A DNA stretch of 40,054 bases. Origin: Nitrospinota bacterium. GTDB lineage: Bacteria; Nitrospirota; Nitrospiria; Nitrospirales; UBA8639. This document shows positions 26,640 through 33,868 of this stretch, piece by piece. The notes under the pieces are model-generated. The model saw nothing but the letters and a program-made list of their open reading frames with translations. It had not been told where the DNA came from and did not search any database. Location: NCBI GenBank assembly GCA_022572725.1, contig JACZVJ010000012.1:1-40054 (forward strand). The letters are read 5' to 3'. How positions within the stretch are numbered: position 1 is the first letter of the stretch; each line of letters begins with the position of its first letter. A program made the position numbers and the translations under genes.

Positions 26640-26760
26640 TCAAACGCCCCCCGCGGGGCCGATCGGGAACCCTTATGTACCTCAAGAAGCACGATATCAT
26701 GATCAGGGCATGGATTCCAGCAGGCTGTTTGAAAACCCCCAAACCCTACTAGGAGATCTC
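26640..26760. repeat. degraded palindromic-element remnant
   Basis: The gap between the CBS and ftcD genes holds a short CCCCGCGGGG palindrome (near 26650). It also holds AGCAGGCTGTTTGAAAA (26719-26735), which resembles the left end of the element at 33433 (TAACAGGCTGTTGAAAAA). No matching right end is seen, so this looks like a relic. Confidence 0.4.
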
Positions 26761-26824
26761 ACTTGAATCCCTCTTTGGTAAGCGGATCTTTTGCTTGGAG
26801 CATATTCCTTTAGGCTAATACGAT

Positions 26825-27736
26825 TTACAGCTCTTCCCCCAAATTCATCCGCTTTTCCAGCACTTGGTCCGAGGCCAACCTTCCCAACTGAAGATCATGG
26901 GCCGCCGTTTCGGTCAGCGCTTCCTGCGGGATCAGTCCTACTAACTCACTCCCGGAAATGCTGACCCCTCGCTGCGCAGCCTCCTGTTTGACAGCCTCAT
27001 ACGCGGTGTGGATCGGCGTTTCCCGAAAATTCGTGAGGTTCATGGACACCTGAACTTGGCCGCGGCTTCTCAGCTCGAACCCAAGAGCCTTCACGGATGG
27101 GAGCCCCCCTTCTGATGATCGGATCTTCTTGGCGATGGCATGAGCAATGGACAGATCAGTCGTCTCCAGGATCACATTAAAAGCAATCAGAGGCGGACGG
27201 GCCCCGACGGCAATGGCCCCGGCCGTGGGATGAAGCGCACAAGGCCCGTAATCCGGAACCCACCGGGAATCAGTTCTCATGCGGGTTCCCAACCCCTCCA
27301 ACCCTCCACGGCGGATAGCTTCTAGGGTGGCCCGGTCTGGTTCCGAACAGGCCCGTTCATACAGGAAGACCGGAACCTTAAGCTCCGATCCAATTCGCGC
27401 CCCCACGTGCTTTGCCAATTCTATACATTGAGCCATGGTGGATTCCCGAAGGGGAATAAAAGGCACCACATCGGCCGCCCCTACCCGTGGGTGCTGTCCG
27501 GAATGGGATTTCAAATCAATCAAGCCTATGGCAGTCCGAACAGCCTCGAATGCCGCCTGCCCCACTAAGTCCGGTGGTCCCGCAAAGGTGAGGACGGATC
27601 GGTGATGGTCGGCATCCATATGCTGATCGAGCAGGGCCACGCCTTTCACCGCTCGGACGGCAGCGGTTAACGCATTGACGACCGCTTGGTTTCGTCCCTC
27701 GCTAAAATTGGGTACGCACTCAACAATCGGTTTCAT
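26825..27736 (-). CDS. ftcD: glutamate formimidoyltransferase
   Basis: A 303-residue enzyme that transfers the formimino group from formiminoglutamate to tetrahydrofolate, the last step of one histidine degradation route. Motifs: VECVPNFSEGRN at the start, DADHHRSVLTFAG, LKSHSGQHPRVGAADVVPFIP and PVFLYERA. It is the transferase domain only; the cyclodeaminase half of the bifunctional enzyme is absent. No other hut-type genes are nearby. It may serve folate one-carbon supply or another formimino donor. The ATG at 27736 opens the conserved region. Confidence 0.93.
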   Translation of the reverse strand: MKPIVECVPNFSEGRNQAVVNALTAAVRAVKGVALLDQHMDADHHRSVLTFAGPPDLVGQAAFEAVRTAIGLIDLKSHSGQHPRVGAADVVPFIPLRESTMAQCIELAKHVGARIGSELKVPVFLYERACSEPDRATLEAIRRGGLEGLGTRMRTDSRWVPDYGPCALHPTAGAIAVGARPPLIAFNVILETTDLSIAHAIAKKIRSSEGGLPSVKALGFELRSRGQVQVSMNLTNFRETPIHTAYEAVKQEAAQRGVSISGSELVGLIPQEALTETAAHDLQLGRLASDQVLEKRMNLGEEL

Positions 27737-27989
27737 GCATGAAGAGGCCTTTTCAGCAACGGTTTGTTAAAACCAGAGCCACAAGACCACGATGGGCCCA
27801 CCTTCCTTGACAACGAAAAAACCACCATATTATAGTCAAATGGTCTGAAAACCCCTTCCCTTGAGAATGTCGCAATTCGTAAATTGCTGCCCTGTGGGGG
27901 CCTGATCAGTCGGGGTTTCAATCCGTTGAAGAACTTGAAGGCGACGAAGTACACGATCTTAGCCAAACCACTTATACACAGGTGATATC

Positions 27990-28520
27990 ATGAACGTGAC
28001 GAATGTCGAACCCGTAACTGCCTTAGCCGAACTTCAAGAAACCAAGCCTGCCAAAGTGACCATTGTGGTGCTGAGTGGCGATATGGACCGGGTGATGGCA
28101 GCATTTATCATCGCCACCGGTGCCGCAGCGATGGGCATGCCGGTCACCATGTTCTTCACCTTTTGGGGCCTGAACGTCATTCGGAAGAAAGGAACCACGA
28201 GTTCGGCCAAGGACTGGCTTCGTAAGATGTTTGGGTTCCTCAATAAAGGCGGGGCCGACAACCTTCCCCTTTCACGGTTTCACTTTGGGGGGCTCGGCAC
28301 CACCATGATGAAAAAGGTCATGCGAGACAATCGAATGCCCAGCGTCCCTGAACTCTTGGAAACCGCGCAGGACCTGGGGGTAAATATGATTGCCTGTACG
28401 ACAACCCTAGGCCTCATGGGGATTTCCAAGGATACTCTTCTTGACGGGATAGACCAACTTGCCGGTGTGTCCACCTACCTGGCTGAAGCAAAAGACGGAG
28501 CGGTTAATCTATTCATTTGA
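27990..28520 (+). CDS. dsrE2: DsrE2-like sulfur-relay protein
   Basis: A 176-residue DsrE/DsrF-like family protein. VTIVVLSGDMDRVMAAFIIATGAAAMGMPVTMFFTFWGL contains a hydrophobic stretch typical of the DsrE2 subgroup, and Cys136 (NMIACTTTLGLMG) is the conserved sulfur-carrying cysteine. These proteins shuttle sulfane sulfur with TusA and rhodaneses in sulfur-oxidation or cofactor pathways. The TusA gene follows after ~210 bp of repeats. Sulfur relay is likely; the end acceptor is unknown. Confidence 0.9.
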   Translation: MNVTNVEPVTALAELQETKPAKVTIVVLSGDMDRVMAAFIIATGAAAMGMPVTMFFTFWGLNVIRKKGTTSSAKDWLRKMFGFLNKGGADNLPLSRFHFGGLGTTMMKKVMRDNRMPSVPELLETAQDLGVNMIACTTTLGLMGISKDTLLDGIDQLAGVSTYLAEAKDGAVNLFI

Positions 28521-28537
28521 GAGAAGGGGAACCGTAT

Positions 28538-28711
28538 ATCCCCCTCCCTTTTGAGGGGAGCGCGCAGGGTGAGAGGTGATGTTCAACAAAGTTTCTGGTT
28601 TCCCCCTAAAGTGAAAACAAGCATGCTCTGAACTCCCTTCCCAAGAAGGCCATATCCCATCTTCCTCTCCCTTGAGGGGAGAGGCCAGGTGAGGGGTGAT
28701 CCCCAACAAAG
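28538..28711. repeat. two direct copies of a G/C palindromic repeat between dsrE2 and tusA
   Basis: Copy one (28538-28591) and copy two (28653-28711) share a CCTCCCTTTTGAGGGGAG-type palindrome, then a CAGGGTGAGAGGTGAT-like tail and the ending CAACAAAG. They are in the same orientation and about 115 bases apart. The same palindrome family occurs near 3040 and 13450. They lie between two cotranscribed genes and could modulate transcript stability. Confidence 0.7.
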
Positions 28712-28733
28712 AAAAGTTGTTAAGGAGCCAGAT

Positions 28734-28979
28734 ATGATACAAGCCGATGTGAAACTCGATACGCTCGGGTATTTCTGCCCGATGCCAATTATCATGACTT
28801 CTAAGAAAATCAAAGAACTCGCCGTTGGGCAGATCCTGGAAGTGGCGTCGGATGATGAGGGGATCAAAAAAGATATGCCGGCTTGGTGCCAAACCATCGG
28901 CCATGAAATGGTGGGGCTAGAGGAAGAAGATACGAACCCCAAAAAAGTTTACAAGGCCTACGTGAAGAAAACGAAATAA
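28734..28979 (+). CDS. tusA: TusA family sulfur carrier
   Basis: An 81-residue TusA-like protein. The FCPMP motif places the sulfur-carrying Cys15. The fold pattern (LDTLGYFCPMPIIMTSKKIKEL, EVASDDEGIKKDMPAWCQTIGHE) fits the family. The ATG at 28734 was chosen because AAGGAG lies six to seven bases upstream; a longer frame from 28689 reads through the repeat. It pairs with the DsrE2 gene upstream as a sulfur relay. A terminator follows. Confidence 0.92.
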   Translation: MIQADVKLDTLGYFCPMPIIMTSKKIKELAVGQILEVASDDEGIKKDMPAWCQTIGHEMVGLEEEDTNPKKVYKAYVKKTK

Positions 28980-28999
28980 AGATTTTTTATAAAATTTAA

Positions 29000-29033
29000 A
29001 AGGCCCCAGGAAAAAACCTGAGGTCTTTTTTTT
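29000..29033 (+). terminator. Rho-independent terminator after tusA
   Basis: GGCCCCAGG, an A-rich loop and CCTGAGGTC form a stem followed by eight T residues, 20 bases after the tusA stop. Confidence 0.85.
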
Positions 29034-29512
29034 CTTCAAGGGATGGTGGAAGCCGAAGAGGGGTTCTCACAACCTTACTCTTTCAATTAGTCCTGTCAAT
29101 GCAATTAAATTTTTCTTAGAAACCAAATATTTGCCCATCAAACGGTATGCATGGGCGAGTTATTTATCCCATCCAGTCGACCGTATACCGGAGACCAGGG
29201 AAAAATCGTGGGGCCCTCGACGTTCCAGACACTATCCCACGGCACATTTGCTTGCGCCAAAGGATGACAAACTTCAGGGGGAACTTTAAACCCCTACCCG
29301 AGAACCGATACCCGGTCAACCTAACTCACTCATTGGTTGAATCCAAGGCCTAACCATTTTTCTCTTTATCATTTCTCACCCCTCCACCTCTCACTCTCAT
29401 TATCCTAAAAGGTACCTACAAAATCAGGGAATGTTCAGGCTTTATTGCAGGCCTGCGCTACAAACCGTCCAGATGCCTTAGAAATTTAAGGCTCCTGGTA
29501 GTTACCAATTTA
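29034..29512. other. intergenic region, nothing recognised
   Basis: About 480 bases of lower-GC sequence between the tusA terminator and the end of the DUF900 gene. A plus-strand frame at 29147-29353 is open but rich in Arg and Pro, with no ribosome site or family resemblance. No hairpin terminator for the DUF900 gene is obvious. Confidence 0.4.
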
Positions 29513-30688
29513 TCACATGGGTTTCATGCGAAAGGTATTGGGATATCGATCAAGTGACTCCCGAAAACGACTTGGTTCTTCCTGCGGAATATTATCCAAA
29601 CTCATGCGAATATCGGCGTTAATGCTACCCTTCAGATAATAGCCATGTTCTAACACCCCTTGAACGAGATCACCTGAACAGTCCATTTGGTAAATCTTTT
29701 TATGTACCTGGTTGGGATTCGCGACTCCATTCGTTCCCAATCGATCAGGGTTGCCTTTAGTATAATCAGACCCTCGCAGTGCCAAATCTCCACGGTTGAA
29801 ATAGACGTTCACATTTCGACACAGTTCATGAAGCCTCCCCAGCGGTTGCCCAGCTTCAAGAACATCATCGTCGACATCAGGAGAACATAGAAATACGTGA
29901 TCGAAGATTCGCGGCAGACGTCTGCCTTCTGTTCGTTCAATGATTCTTTGGAGAGCATTCTGTAGGACATAATTCCCCATAGAATGACAAAGAAGGTTGA
30001 AATTCTGATTGCATTGTTCTGGTTGCTCCTTCTCCTCATCTCCCTTTTTAATCGATGTTTTTGTGGCTTCTGTTAGAAAATCACGAAGTTTGAGGAACGC
30101 TCGGCCTAGCGCAAACCCTGAACCAATGGCATCCGTCCGGTCGGAGCCATACGCCACAAAGGGTACAGCAGATCCATCAGACGGCCAAGTGTAGAGAATT
30201 ACAAGAACATTTTTATTTTCCTTGGCGACGGGTAATGGTCGATTGAGCATTTCCTGGAGAGCAAAGGCTGCCCCAACCGCATCCCACCATGATACATTGA
30301 ACCCATGCACATAGAATAGGACATCATGGCCCTTCCGCATGGTTTCCAGCACCTCATCCCGCATTTCATGGGAGCCAAGTTTCTTTTTATCCTCAGTGCT
30401 TTTGGTACTTTTCTTGTCAGGATTACTTTCGCGAAAGGCGACAATGCTGGCATGTTTCTTGGCTAATTTGGCCAATTTTTCACTGAGCTTTACCCCATCA
30501 CCATTGCCTGAACCCGTTTCCTCCTTAAAACATTGGCTCAATAAATCCTCCCCCACATCGAGAGTCACTTTCCCCAAACGAAGATTTTCAATTCCACTTT
30601 TACTTGGGTCAATACCATACCCAACTGGGTTAAACTGGTTGTTTCCCTGGTGCCCACGATTTGTTGCATAATAAAGTTTAAGTTTCAT
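29513..30688 (-). CDS. DUF900 family alpha/beta hydrolase
   Basis: A 391-residue protein. The hydrolase core has the oxyanion strand VLFYVHGFNVSWWDA, the nucleophile elbow LLCHSMGNYVLQ and the family fragment FLCSPDVDDDVL; a late histidine is likely in HKKIYQ or LEHGYYLKG. The opening KLKLYYATNR is typical of DUF900 proteins. A lysine-rich insert (residues ~90-110) is unusual. There is no signal peptide. Base composition is lower in GC than in neighbouring genes, and a transposase gene lies directly upstream, which suggests an accessory, perhaps transferred, gene. Substrate unknown. Confidence 0.8.
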   Translation of the reverse strand: MKLKLYYATNRGHQGNNQFNPVGYGIDPSKSGIENLRLGKVTLDVGEDLLSQCFKEETGSGNGDGVKLSEKLAKLAKKHASIVAFRESNPDKKSTKSTEDKKKLGSHEMRDEVLETMRKGHDVLFYVHGFNVSWWDAVGAAFALQEMLNRPLPVAKENKNVLVILYTWPSDGSAVPFVAYGSDRTDAIGSGFALGRAFLKLRDFLTEATKTSIKKGDEEKEQPEQCNQNFNLLCHSMGNYVLQNALQRIIERTEGRRLPRIFDHVFLCSPDVDDDVLEAGQPLGRLHELCRNVNVYFNRGDLALRGSDYTKGNPDRLGTNGVANPNQVHKKIYQMDCSGDLVQGVLEHGYYLKGSINADIRMSLDNIPQEEPSRFRESLDRYPNTFRMKPM

Positions 30689-30741
30689 TGAGTTTCTCCC
30701 TTTTATGAAAATTGTGAAAATTGGGGTCAGGAAAACTGTGA

Positions 30742-31743
30742 TCAGGCATGAGTATTGACTTACTTCCTTAAGAGCGAATGCACCCGCCGCTCCAAGGTCC
30801 CATTCCGTCTTGTGGCATAGCTGGCATACAGGCGACTGATCATCGAAGCATCACGATGCAGGCGCCGTCCGAGGAGCTTCACGGTCATCCCACTCCACTC
30901 TCGGGCGGTATACACCAGCAGCGCTCGGGGTTCCACCCACTCGCGCTGGCGCCCCATTCGCACCAATTGATCCACGGAGACCCCCGTGGCGTGCGCGACC
31001 GCGGGGAGTAAGCGGGAGAAGGGCACCCGCGGGCCCTTCACCGTGACGTCGTGTTTCGCGTCTGTCTTGCGCTGAATCTCCTCCAGAAACCGGTCGTCTC
31101 CCAAAAAGCGCTGATCCACGGTCTCGTAATACTGGGCTTGGTGCCCGAGGGAAAGCCCCTCTCGTAAGAACTGTTGATAGGCCTGTCGCGCGACCCTCAC
31201 CTGGCGGTGAAACTGCTCGAGTACCACTGCCGTGTCGACACGCACCGGCGTTTGCTCGCCGAGATAGGCTCGATGGCTACTCCAGGGATACCGCCACGGG
31301 TTCTGCGGCTGACGGAGCCGGGCCGGGTTCAAATGGAGGTACCGCACCAGTTCCACGAGATAGGCGTCCCGATCACACACGATGGCCTGGTACCGCCCTT
31401 GGAAGAGATGGCCCGTCTTCCGATAGCGCCGATTATAATACTGGGTATAGGTGAACTGGAGCCGCTGCATGGTCCGCGACAGCGGGACGTCGCCGCTTTC
31501 CACCAGCAGATGGAGGTGATTGGCCAGCAAGACAAAGGCATAGCAAGTGAGGTGATCTTGCTCCTGGTAGTGGCGCAACCGGTCAAGATAGGCGGCATAA
31601 TCGGCCTTGTCATGAAAGAGGGTCGCCCGGCGGTTGCCTCGGGCGATCACGTGATAGCAGGCGCCAGCGAATTCCACCCGCGGTTTCCGTGCCATGCACA
31701 CAGCCTAGTCCGGCTCGACACATAAGTCAATACTCATGCCTGA
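30742..31743. mobile_element. RAYT-type element bounded by perfect 21-bp inverted repeats
   Basis: TCAGGCATGAGTATTGACTT plus A at 30742-30762 is repeated exactly in reverse complement at 31723-31743. The transposase gene fills the space between, and its stop codon (30760-30762) is part of the left arm. To the right, three near-copies of a GACCCCATCTTTG unit follow in tandem (31742-31787). The layout matches a self-contained REP/RAYT transposon. Confidence 0.8.
30760..31695 (-). CDS. REP-associated tyrosine transposase (Y1_Tnp/RAYT) with DnaA-like C-terminus
   Basis: A 311-residue transposase. The HUH metal motif is HLHLL in FVLLANHLHLLVE. The catalytic tyrosine region is FTYTQYYNRRYRKTGHLFQGRY. 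The start MARKPRVEFAGACYHVIARGN is the family opening. The C-terminal ~90 residues (LVRMGRQREWVEPRALLVYTA, GMTVKLLGRRLHRDASMIS) resemble a DnaA-type helix-turn-helix, common in this subgroup. RAYTs cut single-stranded REP hairpins. The ATG at 31695 is preferred over the GTG two codons upstream. The gene appears intact. Confidence 0.93.
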   Translation of the reverse strand: MARKPRVEFAGACYHVIARGNRRATLFHDKADYAAYLDRLRHYQEQDHLTCYAFVLLANHLHLLVESGDVPLSRTMQRLQFTYTQYYNRRYRKTGHLFQGRYQAIVCDRDAYLVELVRYLHLNPARLRQPQNPWRYPWSSHRAYLGEQTPVRVDTAVVLEQFHRQVRVARQAYQQFLREGLSLGHQAQYYETVDQRFLGDDRFLEEIQRKTDAKHDVTVKGPRVPFSRLLPAVAHATGVSVDQLVRMGRQREWVEPRALLVYTAREWSGMTVKLLGRRLHRDASMISRLYASYATRRNGTLERRVHSLLRK

Positions 31744-31966
31744 CCCTATCTTTGTGATGACCCCATCTTTGTGACCCCATCTTTGCCGTTTGGAAATCCT
31801 ATAAGCTTTTTCAACACTTAGCAAGAAATTCCCAACGCTAGACTCAAAGGGGTCTGAAGCCCTCTCGATTTGATATAGTTAGGCAATCACCAACAGGGTA
31901 CACGGTCCTTTCCCCCTCATCTGGGGTCGGAGTTATTTTTCTTCGATCAGCTTATGTAAGATTGTC

Positions 31967-33277
31967 ATGTCGAGAGCCTCGATTTTTTGGGTTTCTATTT
32001 TCCTGGTTTTAACTCTGTGCGGCTCTATCAATTATGCGGGGGAACTGGAGGGGTCCCCTCGCCTCCAGGCTCAACCAATTGCCATCCAGTCTCTCTCTGC
32101 TCTTATCCGGGCATATTTGGATTCTGGGGATGGGCAGGAAGCACAAGACATTCTGGCCAGGATTCTGACTCATCCAAAAGCCGATCTGGAAATGGTGAGC
32201 CGGGTCATTGGGGCTGGTCGCTCCTACGGAAATGAACCGGTCGGGCTTTACCCCAATGTCCCCGTGCAGGTTCGAGGAAAAACCCAGGGGTACGGGTTGT
32301 ATGTTCCTTCTTCCTACGACCCGGCCACGCCATATCCCCTGGTTGTCTGTCTTCACGGGGCAGGGTTTACGGGTGCGACCTATCTCGAACGCTGGCAACC
32401 GCGTCTTGGGGATTCGTACATTTTGGCTTGTCCGACATACTACCAAGGGGCATGGTGGACCCGGTTTGGGGAGGACCTGGTCCTGGCTACGATCCGGGCG
32501 GTTCGGGCGCGCTATCACATTGATCCCGATCGGATTTTGTTGACGGGGATGTCAAATGGGGGGATTGGAGCCTGGATCATTGGGATGCACCGTGCCCCGC
32601 TTTTTGCCGGGGTTGCCCCGATGGCCAGTGGGGTGGATGATGTCTTGTTTCCATTTTTGAAAAACCTGAGCCAAACTTCTGTTTATATTATCCATGGGGC
32701 ACGGGATCGGATCATGCCCGTTGATTTGAGCCGTCAAATTGTGAAGGAACTCGATACGCTTCAAGTGGACTACATTTATCGTGAGCATGACCATACTCAT
32801 CCCCATGCTGGTGGACATTTTTTCCCCCGCCCGGAACTTCCCGCCCTGGTGTCCTGGTTTGGGAAGCAGCAGCGGAATCCCTTTCCTCACACAGTCACCC
32901 TGGTACGGGATGCCAGCCATCTTACCGAATTCGGTTGGGTCAGGATTGATGCAACTGATCGAATCGCCATGTTCTCTGAGGCGCTGACGGATAACCGGGA
33001 TGAGTTTGTGAAGAATCGGATTTATGCTGAATTAGATGTGTCCATTGTCGGCCCCAACCGGATTGAAGTACGGACTACCCGGGTGCGGCGGTACACGATT
33101 TTCCTTAACCATCACTTGGTTGATCTCTCTCAGCCGGTGACCGTGGTGACGAACGATGTAATGAGCTTTCAGGGTGTTGTCAAACCTGATCTTGAAACCT
33201 TGCTTCGGGAGGCTCGCCGGCGACAAGATCCCCGGATGCTTTTTCCTATTCAATTGACGCTAGATGTTGAGAAGTGA
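31967..33277 (+). CDS. exported esterase of the PHB depolymerase/phospholipase type
   Basis: A 436-residue protein with a signal peptide (ASIFWVSIFLVLTLCGS, then INYAGE). The alpha/beta-hydrolase domain (residues ~105-310) has the oxyanion motif CLHGAGFTG, the nucleophile elbow LTGMSNGGIGAW, an Asp in IIHGARDRIMPVD and the His in HPHAGGHFFP. The C-terminal ~110 residues (HTVTLVRDASHLTEFGWVRI) form a beta-rich domain of unknown role. It is probably periplasmic or secreted and acts on an ester; the substrate cannot be named. The ATG at 31967 is the clear start. Confidence 0.82.
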   Translation: MSRASIFWVSIFLVLTLCGSINYAGELEGSPRLQAQPIAIQSLSALIRAYLDSGDGQEAQDILARILTHPKADLEMVSRVIGAGRSYGNEPVGLYPNVPVQVRGKTQGYGLYVPSSYDPATPYPLVVCLHGAGFTGATYLERWQPRLGDSYILACPTYYQGAWWTRFGEDLVLATIRAVRARYHIDPDRILLTGMSNGGIGAWIIGMHRAPLFAGVAPMASGVDDVLFPFLKNLSQTSVYIIHGARDRIMPVDLSRQIVKELDTLQVDYIYREHDHTHPHAGGHFFPRPELPALVSWFGKQQRNPFPHTVTLVRDASHLTEFGWVRIDATDRIAMFSEALTDNRDEFVKNRIYAELDVSIVGPNRIEVRTTRVRRYTIFLNHHLVDLSQPVTVVTNDVMSFQGVVKPDLETLLREARRRQDPRMLFPIQLTLDVEK

Positions 33278-33281
33278 ATGC

Positions 33282-33316
33282 TCTACCTCCCCTTGCCCCT
33301 CCTTACAAAGGAGGGG
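33282..33316. repeat. 35-bp direct repeat, copy 1
   Basis: Identical to 34232-34266. Contains the perfect hairpin CCCCTCCTTACAAAGGAGGGG (9-bp stem, 3-base loop). It lies just after the esterase stop. Confidence 0.85.
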
Positions 33317-33432
33317 AAATTAGGATGACTCACCAGGGTTAGCACAAGTGAAAGTTTTTTGATTTTTCATGTAGGAATCCCACTCTCGCTAAAGGAGCTT
33401 TGGTTGGATACCAACTTACAAAGGAGGAGATC

Positions 33433-33593
33433 TAACAGGCTGTTGAAAAAAGGCTGCGTGGGGGGATGCTCGAAAAGGGAGCGAGGAGCGGCTTGCTCCG
33501 CCTTCGAGGGGTCATAGGCTCCGTATTTAGGTCCGTCCTAATGGCGGGGGACCCTGGGTAAGCAGGGTGTTGGGGTTTTTCAATGCCCTGCTA
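33433..33593. repeat. MITE-like palindromic element
   Basis: The ends TAACAGGCTGTTGAAAAA (33433-33450) and TTTTTCAATGCCCTGCTA (33576-33593) are inverted repeats, matching at 14 of 18 positions. An internal GCGGCTTGCTCCGC hairpin adds structure. The ends resemble those of the element at 4708-4832, so the two probably belong to related families. Confidence 0.65.
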
Positions 33594-33868
33594 AGGCTGA
33601 CTTCACTCATGTGAAATACCATTTGAAAGATGTCTGAACCCCTCCTTAAAAATCTCGCACCTGGCGGTTGGAGTTCCTTTTGATATAAGCTTCGCCTGTT
33701 CTGCTTTGCCGGAATTCGTTCTTGCCCTCGATTTTACCAGCGGGGAGTTTCCCCTTCCCTAAAACGGATCTTCAGTTATCTGTGCAAATTGTTGTTTCTT
33801 GAATTCCCAATTTTCCTCCCCTTGGTAAGGGGAGGGTAGGTGGGGTAGAAGTGTCCAGGTGAATTTTC

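Larger units (their letters stand above)
33278..33868. other. repeat-rich intergenic region upstream of the DUF559-CobQ gene
   Basis: About 590 bases without a gene. It holds one copy of a 35-bp repeat (33282-33316), a MITE-like element (33433-33593) and a CCTCCCCTTGGTAAGGGGAGG palindrome (near 33815-33835) just before the fusion gene. I see no P-loop coding sequence for the missing CobQ N-terminus in any frame here. Confidence 0.6.

Noticed and set aside
27733-27966. Minus-strand 77-codon frame overlapping the ftcD start by four bases
   Set aside because: The overlap is suggestive, but the sequence is not protein-like and no domain is visible.
29147-29353. Plus-strand 68-codon frame in the gap after tusA
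   Set aside because: Arg/Pro-rich, no ribosome site; treated as chance.
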